Origin: UBA817 sp049889215
GTDB lineage: Bacteria; Margulisbacteria; Marinamargulisbacteria; UBA817
Assembly: GCA_049889215.1 (NCBI GenBank)
Contig: JBMHDV010000026.1
Span: forward strand, 66,029-130,028
Length of the DNA stretch: 64,000 nt
Direction of reading: 5' to 3'
The first letter of the stretch is position 1. Each line of letters starts with the position of its first letter. A model generated the notes under the pieces. The model saw only the letters and a program-made list of their open reading frames with translations, was not told the origin of the DNA and ran no database searches. The translations under genes and the position numbers were made by a program. Positions 27,972-35,372 of this stretch are shown one piece after another.

Positions 27972-28432
27972 AGTATATTGTGGATGCCTATAATGTGATT
28001 GGGCAGTTGGACGACATTCAATTAAATGATCCAGATAAGGTGAATAAGTTTTTAGGTTGGATTCAACGGAATATTAAAGCCGGTATGCACATCACCGGCG
28101 TTTTCGATGGCCAAAATGAGCTTGTAGGGTTTCCAATGACAGAAAAAAGGCCCGGAATCACAATTGTTCACACATCGGGTCAACAATCTGCAGATGATTA
28201 CATTAAAGGTAAAATTTCTCGCCTAACAGATGCATCAAACACAATCGTGGTAACATCAGATCGGGACATATTGCATCACGCTAAGAAACATCGAGTAAAA
28301 ACATTAACATCCCCACTATTTATTCAATTAATGCATCAAACACCGCCGCAAAAACATAGTAAAAAAAGTCCAAGAATTACTGATCAACATGTTGATTATT
28401 GGTTAAATGAGTTTGGTGAAATTAACGATTAG
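27968..28432 (+). CDS. YacP-like NYN-domain RNase
   Basis: This 154-residue protein starts with YIVDAYNVIGQL and contains VFDGQ, QQSADDYIKG and VVTSDRDILHHAKKH, the acidic residues of the PIN-like NYN fold found in YacP/Rae1, a ribosome-associated endoribonuclease of Gram-positive bacteria and cyanobacteria. It is somewhat shorter than Bacillus YacP (170). It is the last gene of the nudF-xerD-S2P-yacP operon. Its stop codon overlaps the stop of the convergent lipoprotein gene. Confidence 0.85.
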   Translation: MKYIVDAYNVIGQLDDIQLNDPDKVNKFLGWIQRNIKAGMHITGVFDGQNELVGFPMTEKRPGITIVHTSGQQSADDYIKGKISRLTDASNTIVVTSDRDILHHAKKHRVKTLTSPLFIQLMHQTPPQKHSKKSPRITDQHVDYWLNEFGEIND

Positions 28433-29391
28433 TTTTTTCTAAAGCTTTGATCTGGTGTTCCTTTAAAGCAGTTAAGAACCCAGGGATAACTATCAGTTAC
28501 ATAATATCCATAAATATCATTGCGTGTCATGCCATTGCACTCATCCAAATCACAAGTGCCAGCAATTTGCGCTGCTTGATTATATTCATAATCTTGGATG
28601 TAGGTGCCATCATAAGTTCCACCTGGATTAAACTGCGCACCCGCAACCTGGTTAGGTAAAGCAACTCGAGCGCCTGACTTTAACTCATAGCAGGATTTTA
28701 CTTTTCTGATGCTTCCATTATCAGAAATATAGGGGCCATATATTGGAAACCCATCTGCTGCAAAACCAATAAGTGGCGATTCTTTTTTTCCGGAGGTATC
28801 ATACATGGCTTTTGGGTCCCCATGGTAGTGGTATGCCCCATTGGGTTGTGCGTGAGCATTATGAGTGTCTGTTCCAAAGTTATTTCCTGAGTACATTGGG
28901 TCAAACCTCCAGTATTCATCAACACCCTTATCAGCACCACACCCCTTCTTTTCGTCAGAAACACCTTTGCAAGCAGCTGCAATTAGATCAAGTTTAGCTC
29001 CATTTAAAAATATAGCATTATCATATTGAATTGAAAGGTCCGTTATTGACTCAGCAACACTGGGCATTGATGTTATAGAGTAAGTTGATTCAACATAGTC
29101 AACATCATTTGCAAATTTTGTTGGGCCGTCATTAAAATTGTGGTTTGGAATTGAGTTAGACGAAAATTGACATTTCTCATTATCTATTGTGATAGAAACA
29201 GAGCCAGAAAAAAATGAAGAATTGCCAATATCTTGAACATTTGAGTTGAACTGATTAACGTAGTCATTACAATTTGCATTCCGACTTAAAAATATGGCAT
29301 CTGTTATGTCCGTAATCACCTGAGTACTAGAGTTATCTTCGCTTGTACATGATAAAATCAACATGGTGACTAAAAATAATATATATTTCAT
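28429..29391 (-). CDS. YHYH-domain lipoprotein
   Basis: This 320-residue exported protein has the signal peptide MKYILFLVTMLILSC, where LILSC is a lipobox, so Cys15 would be lipidated. The C-terminal two thirds carry the YHYH domain: THNAHAQPNGAYHYHGDP followed by PLIGFAADGFPIYGPY and DLDECNGMTRNDIYGYYVT. The His-rich core suggests metal binding; the family's function is not established. About eight Cys in the mature part could form disulfides. It is expressed from its own promoter, and its stop overlaps that of the yacP-like gene. Confidence 0.88.
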   Translation of the reverse strand: MKYILFLVTMLILSCTSEDNSSTQVITDITDAIFLSRNANCNDYVNQFNSNVQDIGNSSFFSGSVSITIDNEKCQFSSNSIPNHNFNDGPTKFANDVDYVESTYSITSMPSVAESITDLSIQYDNAIFLNGAKLDLIAAACKGVSDEKKGCGADKGVDEYWRFDPMYSGNNFGTDTHNAHAQPNGAYHYHGDPKAMYDTSGKKESPLIGFAADGFPIYGPYISDNGSIRKVKSCYELKSGARVALPNQVAGAQFNPGGTYDGTYIQDYEYNQAAQIAGTCDLDECNGMTRNDIYGYYVTDSYPWVLNCFKGTPDQSFRKN

Positions 29392-29426
29392 GTATTTAAA
29401 ATAAACTAAGCTTTAACATGATTCAA
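29392..29426 (-). promoter_or_regulatory. Promoter of the YHYH lipoprotein gene
   Basis: On the minus strand TTGAAT (29421-29426), a spacer of exactly 17, TATTTT (29398-29403), then six bases to the ATG. Both boxes and both spacings fit sigma-70 rules, so the mRNA should begin at the start codon. Confidence 0.6.
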
Positions 29427-29644
29427 ATAATGATAGACACCAAAGAGTTTAAAAATTCAGTTTCTTCAAAGTCTTGAATTGATGGTAGCTCTCTTTTTTT
29501 ACGGTTTTGATTATTTGTGTTAGAGGATGGGACCGATTTTTGTATTGGTTTACATTGTGGTTTTATTAAAACCGGATTTAAATAGGGTGAATGTGTTTCA
29601 GTCAGTTGATTAAATGTGAAATATGACAATAATTGTGGTTTCAT
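29423..29644 (-). CDS. Hypothetical protein, 73 residues
   Basis: This short frame lies between the asparaginase homologue and the YHYH lipoprotein on the same strand. The product begins MKPQLLSYFTFNQLTE and has a Pro/Asn/Lys-rich middle and a C-terminus IQDFEETEFLNSLVSIII. GATAAT on the minus strand ends nine bases before the ATG, the same arrangement seen before recognised genes, which supports expression. There is no signal peptide and I recognise no family. Its last codons overlap the -35 box of the next gene. Confidence 0.45.
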   Translation of the reverse strand: MKPQLLSYFTFNQLTETHSPYLNPVLIKPQCKPIQKSVPSSNTNNQNRKKRELPSIQDFEETEFLNSLVSIII

Positions 29645-29678
29645 ACCACTTCAATTATCGATTAAAATAATGATTGAT

Positions 29679-30722
29679 TTAATAGGTGTCAAAATAATCC
29701 TGTATCATGGACTTGTTTTTTGTTTTAGCTAAGGAAACCATTAACAAAATACGAGCTTGTTGTGGGGATAAATTATCTGCTGTGATAAAGCCAAGTTTTT
29801 TATCATTGACTTCTGTAGAGGGAATAATTACACCCGCACCTGTTCGACTTGATTTTACAACTTGAATAGCTTTATTTTTATTATCACTTAAAACAGATAC
29901 GACTTTATCGCTGATATTACCATTGCCAACACCCGCAACTACAACCCCAGCAGATTGGTCTAGTATGGCTTGCACTACTTTTGAAGAAACCCCAGTATTA
30001 GAATAAATGATAGACACATTTGGCAGTTTTGAGATTGAATTTATATTAAATTCTGATTGATACGTATGTTTTCTTACTGATGAGTGGTAAAAATACGGTT
30101 TTTTATTAAATACATAGCCTAAAAATCCAGTATCATTTGTGCTTAAACTAAAGGTGCCATTGGTACTAATCTTTTTCATTCCTCTAGCACCAATGATTTT
30201 ACTATTGCTAACAATTAAGACTCCTTTAGAAGTTGCCATATCACTTGCAGCAACAACAACAGATTCAAATAAGTTAATGTGGGCATCCGAACCAATATGA
30301 TTAGATGATCGAGTAGCACCTGTTACAATAATTGGCTTTTTTGTATTGATAACTAAATTTAAAAAGTAGGCAGTTTCTTCTAGAGTATCTGTACCGTGTG
30401 TAACGATAACAGCATCAGTTTTTGAGTCATCGACATATTTTTGAACAGTTTTGGCAATGGTGAGTAATCCTTCACTAGTCATATTCTGAGATTTTACGTT
30501 CATTATTTGGTCCGACGAAATATTTGCAATTTTACGAATATCTGGAACCAATTGAATTAATGCATCAATGGTTAAAAACCCATCTGAAAACGCACTATCA
30601 GATGCACTAATTTGACGACTTGAAATCCCTCCACCAGTTGCGATTAATTGAATATTCTTTTTAGCAAATGTGGTCATAGGTAACGATATTAATAAAATAA
30701 TAATTGTAACTAAAATATTCAT
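29679..30722 (-). CDS. Type II L-asparaginase homologue, exported, with altered active site
   Basis: This 347-residue protein has an N-terminal signal peptide (residues 1-20, ending TTFA) and full-length similarity to periplasmic asparaginase: VTHGTDTLEETAYFLNLV, IIVTGATR, GVLIVSNSKIIGARG, VVAGVGNGN and VKSSRTGAGV. The second catalytic triad Thr-Asp in THGTD and the Ser of KSQNM are kept. The first nucleophile Thr, which follows GG in ATGGTIA, is replaced by Gly (ATGGGIS, Gly32), and the Tyr 13 residues on is Phe45. It may be inactive, slow, or have another role. Confidence 0.9.
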   Translation of the reverse strand: MNILVTIIILLISLPMTTFAKKNIQLIATGGGISSRQISASDSAFSDGFLTIDALIQLVPDIRKIANISSDQIMNVKSQNMTSEGLLTIAKTVQKYVDDSKTDAVIVTHGTDTLEETAYFLNLVINTKKPIIVTGATRSSNHIGSDAHINLFESVVVAASDMATSKGVLIVSNSKIIGARGMKKISTNGTFSLSTNDTGFLGYVFNKKPYFYHSSVRKHTYQSEFNINSISKLPNVSIIYSNTGVSSKVVQAILDQSAGVVVAGVGNGNISDKVVSVLSDNKNKAIQVVKSSRTGAGVIIPSTEVNDKKLGFITADNLSPQQARILLMVSLAKTKNKSMIQDYFDTY

Positions 30723-30762
30723 AAAATTATCGTATCAAGTTAACTAGGAAATAGCGAATGAT

Positions 30763-31833
30763 TTAAGCATGTCCAACTCGATCAAGAGTTGAATAGTCTC
30801 GAAAATGAATCCATTCAATAGATTCATCCCGATAGGATAACCAGTCGTTTAATTCTGATATTGCTACTCGAATACATGACTCAACATGTGGAATAACAGC
30901 AGTTCGTTGTTGAATTGTTTGATTTGCAACAGATTCAAGGGCGTCAACAGTAATAACATTTAAATGTTCAACATCTTCACATGATGCGTCAATTGTTCGA
31001 GGAAGTCCCACATCTACAAGTATTTTTGTTGTAGGGTTGTGAATAAAATCAACACTCGAAAAAAACTTCGTTTGCGAATAAATACCAACATAAATTGTAT
31101 GGAACTTATGTATATTTTGTTTTATTGATGCGTATGGAATGACTGAAACATTGTCGTAAATATCTGCCAATGCTTCAGCCTTACTTCTTGTTCGATTTGC
31201 AATACAAATTTGCTGATGTCCAATGGCATTTAATTTTGCTAGAGCACGTTGAATCATGACGCCAGCACCAATTAATAACATTGGTTTTTCACAAAATTGT
31301 GGGTCAATCCCTTTGATGGCTTCAATTGCGATTGAACTGATCGAATGTGCACCTTTCGATATTTGCGTTACACTACGAACTTCTTTTCCTGTAGCAATTA
31401 ATAGTTGAAAAAATTTATTTAAATAAGGCCCAGTGGCACCGAACTCCATACAAGTCCCATAATTTTGTTTTATTTGAGTTAGAATTTCATTTTCACCTAA
31501 TACCATGGACTTTAAGCCACATACCACTTTAAATAAGTGCCAAATACCATCCATTTCCTTATAAATATGACCGTGACGGTATAATATTGATTCTGCAATA
31601 TTTGTTTTTTCTTTTATTTGATTATAAAGAACAGAAATCGCTTTTTCTGAATCTGGTGAAATAAATATGAACTCTGTTCTGTTGCATGTTGAAACAATAA
31701 CAAATTCTTTAAAAAACATCGTTCCAATTGTAGTCGATAAGTAAGCGGTTATATCATCTTTATTGCAAGAAAGTCGCTCAAGAAGATCAATTGGAGTATT
31801 CGTAAAATTAAAGCTTACTACTGTAACATTCAC
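30763..31833 (-). CDS. hemA: Glutamyl-tRNA reductase, C-terminally short
   Basis: This enzyme reduces glutamyl-tRNA to glutamate-1-semialdehyde, the first step of tetrapyrrole synthesis. It has the catalytic Cys in VSTCNRTEF, GLKSMVLGENEILTQIK, KGAHSISSIAIEAI and the NADPH domain LLIGAGVMIQRALAKL with ANRTRSKAEALA. At 356 residues it is about 60 shorter than usual and stops shortly after the spinal helix, so the C-terminal dimerisation domain is missing or rudimentary; the downstream gene leaves no room for it. It starts with GTG placed six bases from a -10 box. No other heme genes are near. Confidence 0.93.
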   Translation of the reverse strand: MNVTVVSFNFTNTPIDLLERLSCNKDDITAYLSTTIGTMFFKEFVIVSTCNRTEFIFISPDSEKAISVLYNQIKEKTNIAESILYRHGHIYKEMDGIWHLFKVVCGLKSMVLGENEILTQIKQNYGTCMEFGATGPYLNKFFQLLIATGKEVRSVTQISKGAHSISSIAIEAIKGIDPQFCEKPMLLIGAGVMIQRALAKLNAIGHQQICIANRTRSKAEALADIYDNVSVIPYASIKQNIHKFHTIYVGIYSQTKFFSSVDFIHNPTTKILVDVGLPRTIDASCEDVEHLNVITVDALESVANQTIQQRTAVIPHVESCIRVAISELNDWLSYRDESIEWIHFRDYSTLDRVGHA

Positions 31834-31868
31834 ATAGATATTTTATTCGATTTTAGCAAACTGGGCAA
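31834..31868 (-). promoter_or_regulatory. Promoter of hemA
   Basis: On the minus strand TTGCCC (31863-31868), a 17-base spacer, TAAAAT (31840-31845), then six bases to the GTG start. A second TAAAAT lies inside the spacer. Confidence 0.6.
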
Positions 31869-31907
31869 CCAATTCCATAATTGGTAAAAGAGGCAAATAC
31901 TTTGCCT
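31869..31907. promoter_or_regulatory. Two adjacent palindromes upstream of hemA
   Basis: CCAATT-CCAT-AATTGG (31869-31884) abuts the -35 box of the hemA promoter, and AGGCAAA-TAC-TTTGCCT (31891-31907) lies just beyond it. Both are perfect dyads of a size typical for repressor or activator sites. They could also form RNA hairpins, but no plus-strand gene ends here. Confidence 0.4.
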
Positions 31908-31934
31908 ACTGACTTTACTTGTGATTTGAAGAAA

Positions 31935-32110
31935 AGCGGAAGGGTCAATGAACGAAAAGAAAGTGAAAAGGGTGGGGAGCTGGGTAAGAAAAGGGGTTGA
32001 TTTGCGTAAAAAATGAGGGGGATTTTTATATTGTTAAGTGAAGTTGACTGAGAGCGGAAGCGTCAATGAACGAAAAGAATGTGAAAATCCCCCTTATTTT
32101 TTAGCAAATA
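31935..32110. repeat. Direct and inverted repeats in the tRNA-Ser 3' flank
   Basis: A 35-base direct repeat occurs at 31935-31970 and 32053-32087 with two differences in the core (it contains GTCAATGAACGAAAAGAA). The second copy is enclosed by an inverted repeat of about 28 bases: 32000-32028 and 32083-32110, with a run of G in one arm and C in the other. The inner edge of this structure reaches the tRNA 3' end. The stem followed by T-rich sequence may act as a tRNA terminator; the direct copies are not explained by that. Confidence 0.7.
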
Positions 32111-32111
32111 A

Positions 32112-32201
32112 TGGCGGAAAGGGTGGGATTCGAACCCACGTTACGCGTTAACGTAAACACGCTTTCCAAGCGTGCGCCTTCAGCCACTCGGCCACCTTTC
32201 C
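32112..32201 (-). tRNA. tRNA-Ser (anticodon GGA)
   Basis: This 90-base tRNA has the long variable arm of class II tRNAs. The acceptor stem is GGAAAGG/CCTTTCC, the discriminator is G and CCA is encoded. The anticodon loop CTTGGAAAG gives GGA. TATAAT lies ten bases upstream of its 5' end. The 3' side runs straight into a repeat-rich region. Confidence 0.96.
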
Positions 32202-32277
32202 GTGATGTTTCATTATATTAATTTATTTTTGTTACTTGTTCAATTCATCGATATAGAGTTAATAGGCTTCTATTTAA

Positions 32278-32313
32278 TTGAAGTATGATCCGGATTCATG
32301 TATATTGATTGAG
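32278..32313 (+). promoter_or_regulatory. Promoter of the gene at 32314
   Basis: TTGAAG at 32278-32283, a spacer of exactly 17, TATATT at 32301-32306, then seven bases to the ATG. The TTG that would give a longer reading frame is in fact the -35 box, so the gene should start at 32314. Confidence 0.6.
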
Positions 32314-33177
32314 ATGCTTTCCCAATTATCAAAATGCTTTCTTACAAAAAGTAAGCTGCCGATTCGTATGTTTTCTTCGTCAAAAGTGACGGTTCGACCG
32401 AAAAAGTTTTTCAATTTAACGGATGATCAAATGGCATCCATTAAAAAACAAGCGCCATCGTCACAACATAAGTTTCAAGTTTATGATCGGCATAAAATTA
32501 GTGCGTTTTTTGAAACGAATAATCTTAATTTTACGCCCATTTCAACGCAGTTAAAACATTTCGCTAATCCCTGGAAAAATCCAGCAAGTATTTTAAGGTG
32601 CAATTTTTTTGTAGAGGGGAGTAAGGTTGAGTACGAGCCATTAGCGCGTCCATACACAACGGACCCAACGGTAGTAAAGGTATCTTTACTGGGGGCATCG
32701 ATATTACAAGACCGCTTGTTTGATGGAAAATTAAGATCATTTAGTACCATATTTATCTATTACAGTGGGTTTGGCGCCAGTGCATTTGGTAATTATCATA
32801 TTGATTCTTATTTAAGCAGTTTTGTAACCGATGTGGAGCGAAGTGAGCATTCATATACTGAGGCTATGTTTACAGTAAAAGAATATGGGGTTCAACTTAA
32901 AACACGTTATTCAGGAGAAGGGTGTCTTTTTCCTCAAAAGCAGCTTGTATCATTATCAGGCTGTGGGGTAAATAAAGATGATGTGGTCGAAATTTTTAAA
33001 ATTAATCCAGATCAAAACCTATCAATACTAACTCAGGAAGATGGTCAATCATTTTGTGATGCCATGGCCATACTATTTGAAAATAAGGGTATTCTTCGTC
33101 ACAAGGGCACAAACACCGAAGGTTTACTTCTAAATGTATCTGAGGAGTTACCGAATGAAGGTTATTCAGGCCGCTAA
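32314..33177 (+). CDS. Hypothetical protein, 287 residues
   Basis: I do not recognise this protein. It has no signal peptide or membrane segment; the N-terminus is basic (MLSQLSKCFLTKSKLPIRMF) and the middle contains YEPLARPYTTDPTVVKVSL and FIYYSGFGASAFGNYHIDSYL. The frame extends upstream to a TTG at 32278, but that codon lies inside a well-formed promoter, so 32314 is preferred. It is monocistronic, and its stop codon overlaps the stop of the convergent lipoprotein gene by four bases. Confidence 0.7.
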   Translation: MLSQLSKCFLTKSKLPIRMFSSSKVTVRPKKFFNLTDDQMASIKKQAPSSQHKFQVYDRHKISAFFETNNLNFTPISTQLKHFANPWKNPASILRCNFFVEGSKVEYEPLARPYTTDPTVVKVSLLGASILQDRLFDGKLRSFSTIFIYYSGFGASAFGNYHIDSYLSSFVTDVERSEHSYTEAMFTVKEYGVQLKTRYSGEGCLFPQKQLVSLSGCGVNKDDVVEIFKINPDQNLSILTQEDGQSFCDAMAILFENKGILRHKGTNTEGLLLNVSEELPNEGYSGR

Positions 33178-33992
33178 GGGGCTGTGATTTCAAACGTTAA
33201 TGAGGTGTAATTCCCATCCGGTAACACAGATGGAAGGTTAAAACTTGCATTCGTTAATATCGCATGCAAAGCCGTATCGTCATTTTGAACTTTAATGGCG
33301 GTATTGAGTTTCCATTCATGTTGAATTTGTTCCAAGCGACCAGAAAAATTTTGTGCCCCTAAAAATGAAGTTATTCCCCAATAGAAGTACTCAGTAATCA
33401 TACATGCATAGTCACATGATGGATCATCGTAAGTGTACCAAGCACCATCGGGGTAGTTGACAGGAACTGTTTCAAAATAACCACCACGCGCGGCATCCAT
33501 GGCATTTGCAAGTTGGGACCCTTTTACTTCTGAGAGTTCCTGGTGAACATTGGCATACCCTTTCTGGGTAATAAGATGAAGGATCTCTTCAAGTGCAAAA
33601 TCAAATTGGCCATTTGTTCCATTGGGGATGACGGTTTCACTTTGATATAACTCTTGCAAGGAGCGTCCATTTTTTCCTAAGCTATCCATAACAGATTCAG
33701 ATTCATCACCATCTTTTGTAATACAAAGCCCACTACCACTGGACTGCAATGCCGCTAAAACATTGGCATCATTAACGGTGCCATCATCATTACTATCAAG
33801 GTATTTAGCCATGACCTTGGCCGCATGCATGATGGTTGTATCATTGACATTTGATGTGGCATAAATTGGGATTTTAAAAACAGTGACTTTTTTTGCAAAG
33901 ACGTCGCTGACTTGTTTATCTTCTTCATCCAAAATGTCGCATCCAGAAAATAAATATAAACAACAGATCAGGCATAATTTTAAAAAATACAC
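33174..33992 (-). CDS. Lipoprotein with EF-hand-like loop, unknown function
   Basis: This 272-residue protein has the signal MYFLKLCLICCLYLFSGC, where LFSGC is a lipobox. The mature part contains DSNDDGTVNDANVLAALQ, like a calcium-binding EF-hand loop, then LEEILHLITQKGYANV, MDAARGGYFETVP and WYTYDDPSCDYACMITEYFY. These conserved-looking stretches recall a hypothetical exported family of marine bacteria whose role is unknown to me. The His/Glu residues in EEILHLIT could be part of a metal site, but no standard HExxH is present. The start is GTG with a promoter directly upstream. Confidence 0.8.
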   Translation of the reverse strand: MYFLKLCLICCLYLFSGCDILDEEDKQVSDVFAKKVTVFKIPIYATSNVNDTTIMHAAKVMAKYLDSNDDGTVNDANVLAALQSSGSGLCITKDGDESESVMDSLGKNGRSLQELYQSETVIPNGTNGQFDFALEEILHLITQKGYANVHQELSEVKGSQLANAMDAARGGYFETVPVNYPDGAWYTYDDPSCDYACMITEYFYWGITSFLGAQNFSGRLEQIQHEWKLNTAIKVQNDDTALHAILTNASFNLPSVLPDGNYTSLTFEITAP

Positions 33993-34028
33993 GTATGCAA
34001 TATATCATCGAACCAATTTATTTGTCAT
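33993..34028 (-). promoter_or_regulatory. Promoter of the EF-hand-like lipoprotein gene
   Basis: On the minus strand ATGACA (34023-34028), an 18-base spacer, TGA followed by TATATT (33999-34004), then six bases to the GTG. It is an extended -10 promoter with TSS at the start codon. It overlaps the divergent promoter for 34050. Confidence 0.55.
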
Positions 34029-34049
34029 GCTAGAATAAGGCCTTAAATA

Positions 34050-35054
34050 ATGACGATTCAAAAAGATGTAATTATTATTGGACAAGGGGTGGTTGGGTCA
34101 TTGCTTGCCATGCAACTTTTAAAAATGGGCATGCGTGTAATGGTCATGGATGATAGTGTCCATATTGGTGCAACACAAGTTGCTGCAGGCTTAATTAACC
34201 CATTGTATGGCAAGCGACTAAGTCCATTATTTAAATCAAAAGTTGAAGAAGAAAACATCTGGCAGTTTTATCATGACTTGGAAGATGATATTGGAAAAAA
34301 ATTTATAAACTATTTTCCAATGGTCCGGCGTTTTGATGCAAATGATGTTCTAGCGGAGCGCCAAAGTAATTCTCAAACCGCCGAATGGTTTGACCAAAAG
34401 TCAATAATTGATACCACAGATTTTGATTTGGGACAGCATCAATTTCGTTTAGAAAAAGTGATGCAAATTAATGCGGAGTCTTTTTTAACTGGAATAAGAA
34501 GCACGCTTAAAGCTGCCGATGGATTTGTGTCTGCTAATGTTAATGTTAACAGTGTTCAGGTATCCGACCCATTTATTATTAACGGAGTTGAAGCACCGGT
34601 GCTAATGTTCTGTTCCGGGGCCCAAGCAAAACTGAACCCTTGGTTTAACTTTTTGGAATTTAAGAATGCTTATGGCCATATTCTGGATGTTCAAATTGAT
34701 GGCATTGCAAACGATACAATTATGCACCATGGTATGTGGTTGATTCCTAAAGGCCGTGGCCAATTTCGTTATGGTGCCAGCTCATTCTGGGAAGATACTA
34801 TCGGCAACCGCCAGCAATCACTGGCATCTTTAACAAAATCTTTAACTGAATTTGTAAATCCAGCTGTTAATGTTGTGGGGCACCAATTTGGTGAACGGCC
34901 CATTTTAAATCAACGCGAACCATTTTGTGGGTTTCATCCAACCATTAAAGGCATGGGGTTGGTGGTGGGCCTGGGTGGTCACGGGTTTGCTAAAGCCCCT
35001 GACGTAACAATGGCCATGGCAGAGAAAATTCAGCGGTATCTAATTTCAAGATAA
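34050..35054 (+). CDS. FAD-dependent oxidoreductase (DAO family)
   Basis: This 334-residue flavoenzyme of the D-amino-acid oxidase/glycine oxidase superfamily begins VIIIGQGVVGSLLAMQLL, the dinucleotide-binding fold, followed by ATQVAAGLINPLYGKRLSP. The C-terminus has FRYGASSFWED, FGERPILNQREPFCGFHP and the second FAD-binding stretch LVVGLGGHGFAKAPDVTMAM. The ending is like the FAD domain of MnmC or ThiO. It stands alone, divergent from the lipoprotein, so neither thiamine nor tRNA modification is supported by context. Confidence 0.85.
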   Translation: MTIQKDVIIIGQGVVGSLLAMQLLKMGMRVMVMDDSVHIGATQVAAGLINPLYGKRLSPLFKSKVEEENIWQFYHDLEDDIGKKFINYFPMVRRFDANDVLAERQSNSQTAEWFDQKSIIDTTDFDLGQHQFRLEKVMQINAESFLTGIRSTLKAADGFVSANVNVNSVQVSDPFIINGVEAPVLMFCSGAQAKLNPWFNFLEFKNAYGHILDVQIDGIANDTIMHHGMWLIPKGRGQFRYGASSFWEDTIGNRQQSLASLTKSLTEFVNPAVNVVGHQFGERPILNQREPFCGFHPTIKGMGLVVGLGGHGFAKAPDVTMAMAEKIQRYLISR

Positions 35055-35056
35055 AC

Positions 35057-35372
35057 AACCTGAAAGTCCAGAAATAAAAAGTTAGGATGAGATAAGTTTT
35101 TTGGTGGTTAGGAATAATAACGCAAGTTATATTCCGAGGCCTAAAAAGGCGTAAAAAGATTAGAAGTTAAAATAAAGAAGAGATGTGGATAAATAAAGAA
35201 GTTGATAGCGATGCAAATAGCCGGTCCGATATAATTTGAAACCCTGAAAAGAACCTGAAGGTCCAGAAATAAAAAATAAAGAAGAGATGTGGGTAAATAA
35301 AGAAGGGGATAGCTATGCAAATAGCAGGCCCAAATTTATTTATTCATAGATCACTTTATTTTTTATTTCTGG
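35057..35372. repeat. Direct repeats and an inverted repeat in the tmRNA 3' flank
   Basis: This 315-base gene-free stretch is made of repeats. A 24-base unit (AACCTGAA..GTCCAGAAATAAA) occurs at 35057-35080 and 35252-35276. A second unit of about 58 bases occurs at 35169-35226 and 35273-35330 with about six differences. The sequence CCAGAAATAAAAAATAAAG at 35263-35281 returns as a perfect 19-base inverted copy at 35354-35372, which includes the CCA end of tmRNA. So the 3' end of tmRNA plus flank seems to have been copied in both orientations. Confidence 0.75.

Noticed and set aside
28698..28982. 94-codon minus-strand frame with a Met/His-rich product
   Set aside because: It is the other reading frame of the YHYH domain gene, which has a lipobox and recognised motifs.
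35057..35372. CRISPR array
   Set aside because: Repeats are only in two copies, of unequal spacing and orientation, and no cas gene is in the window.
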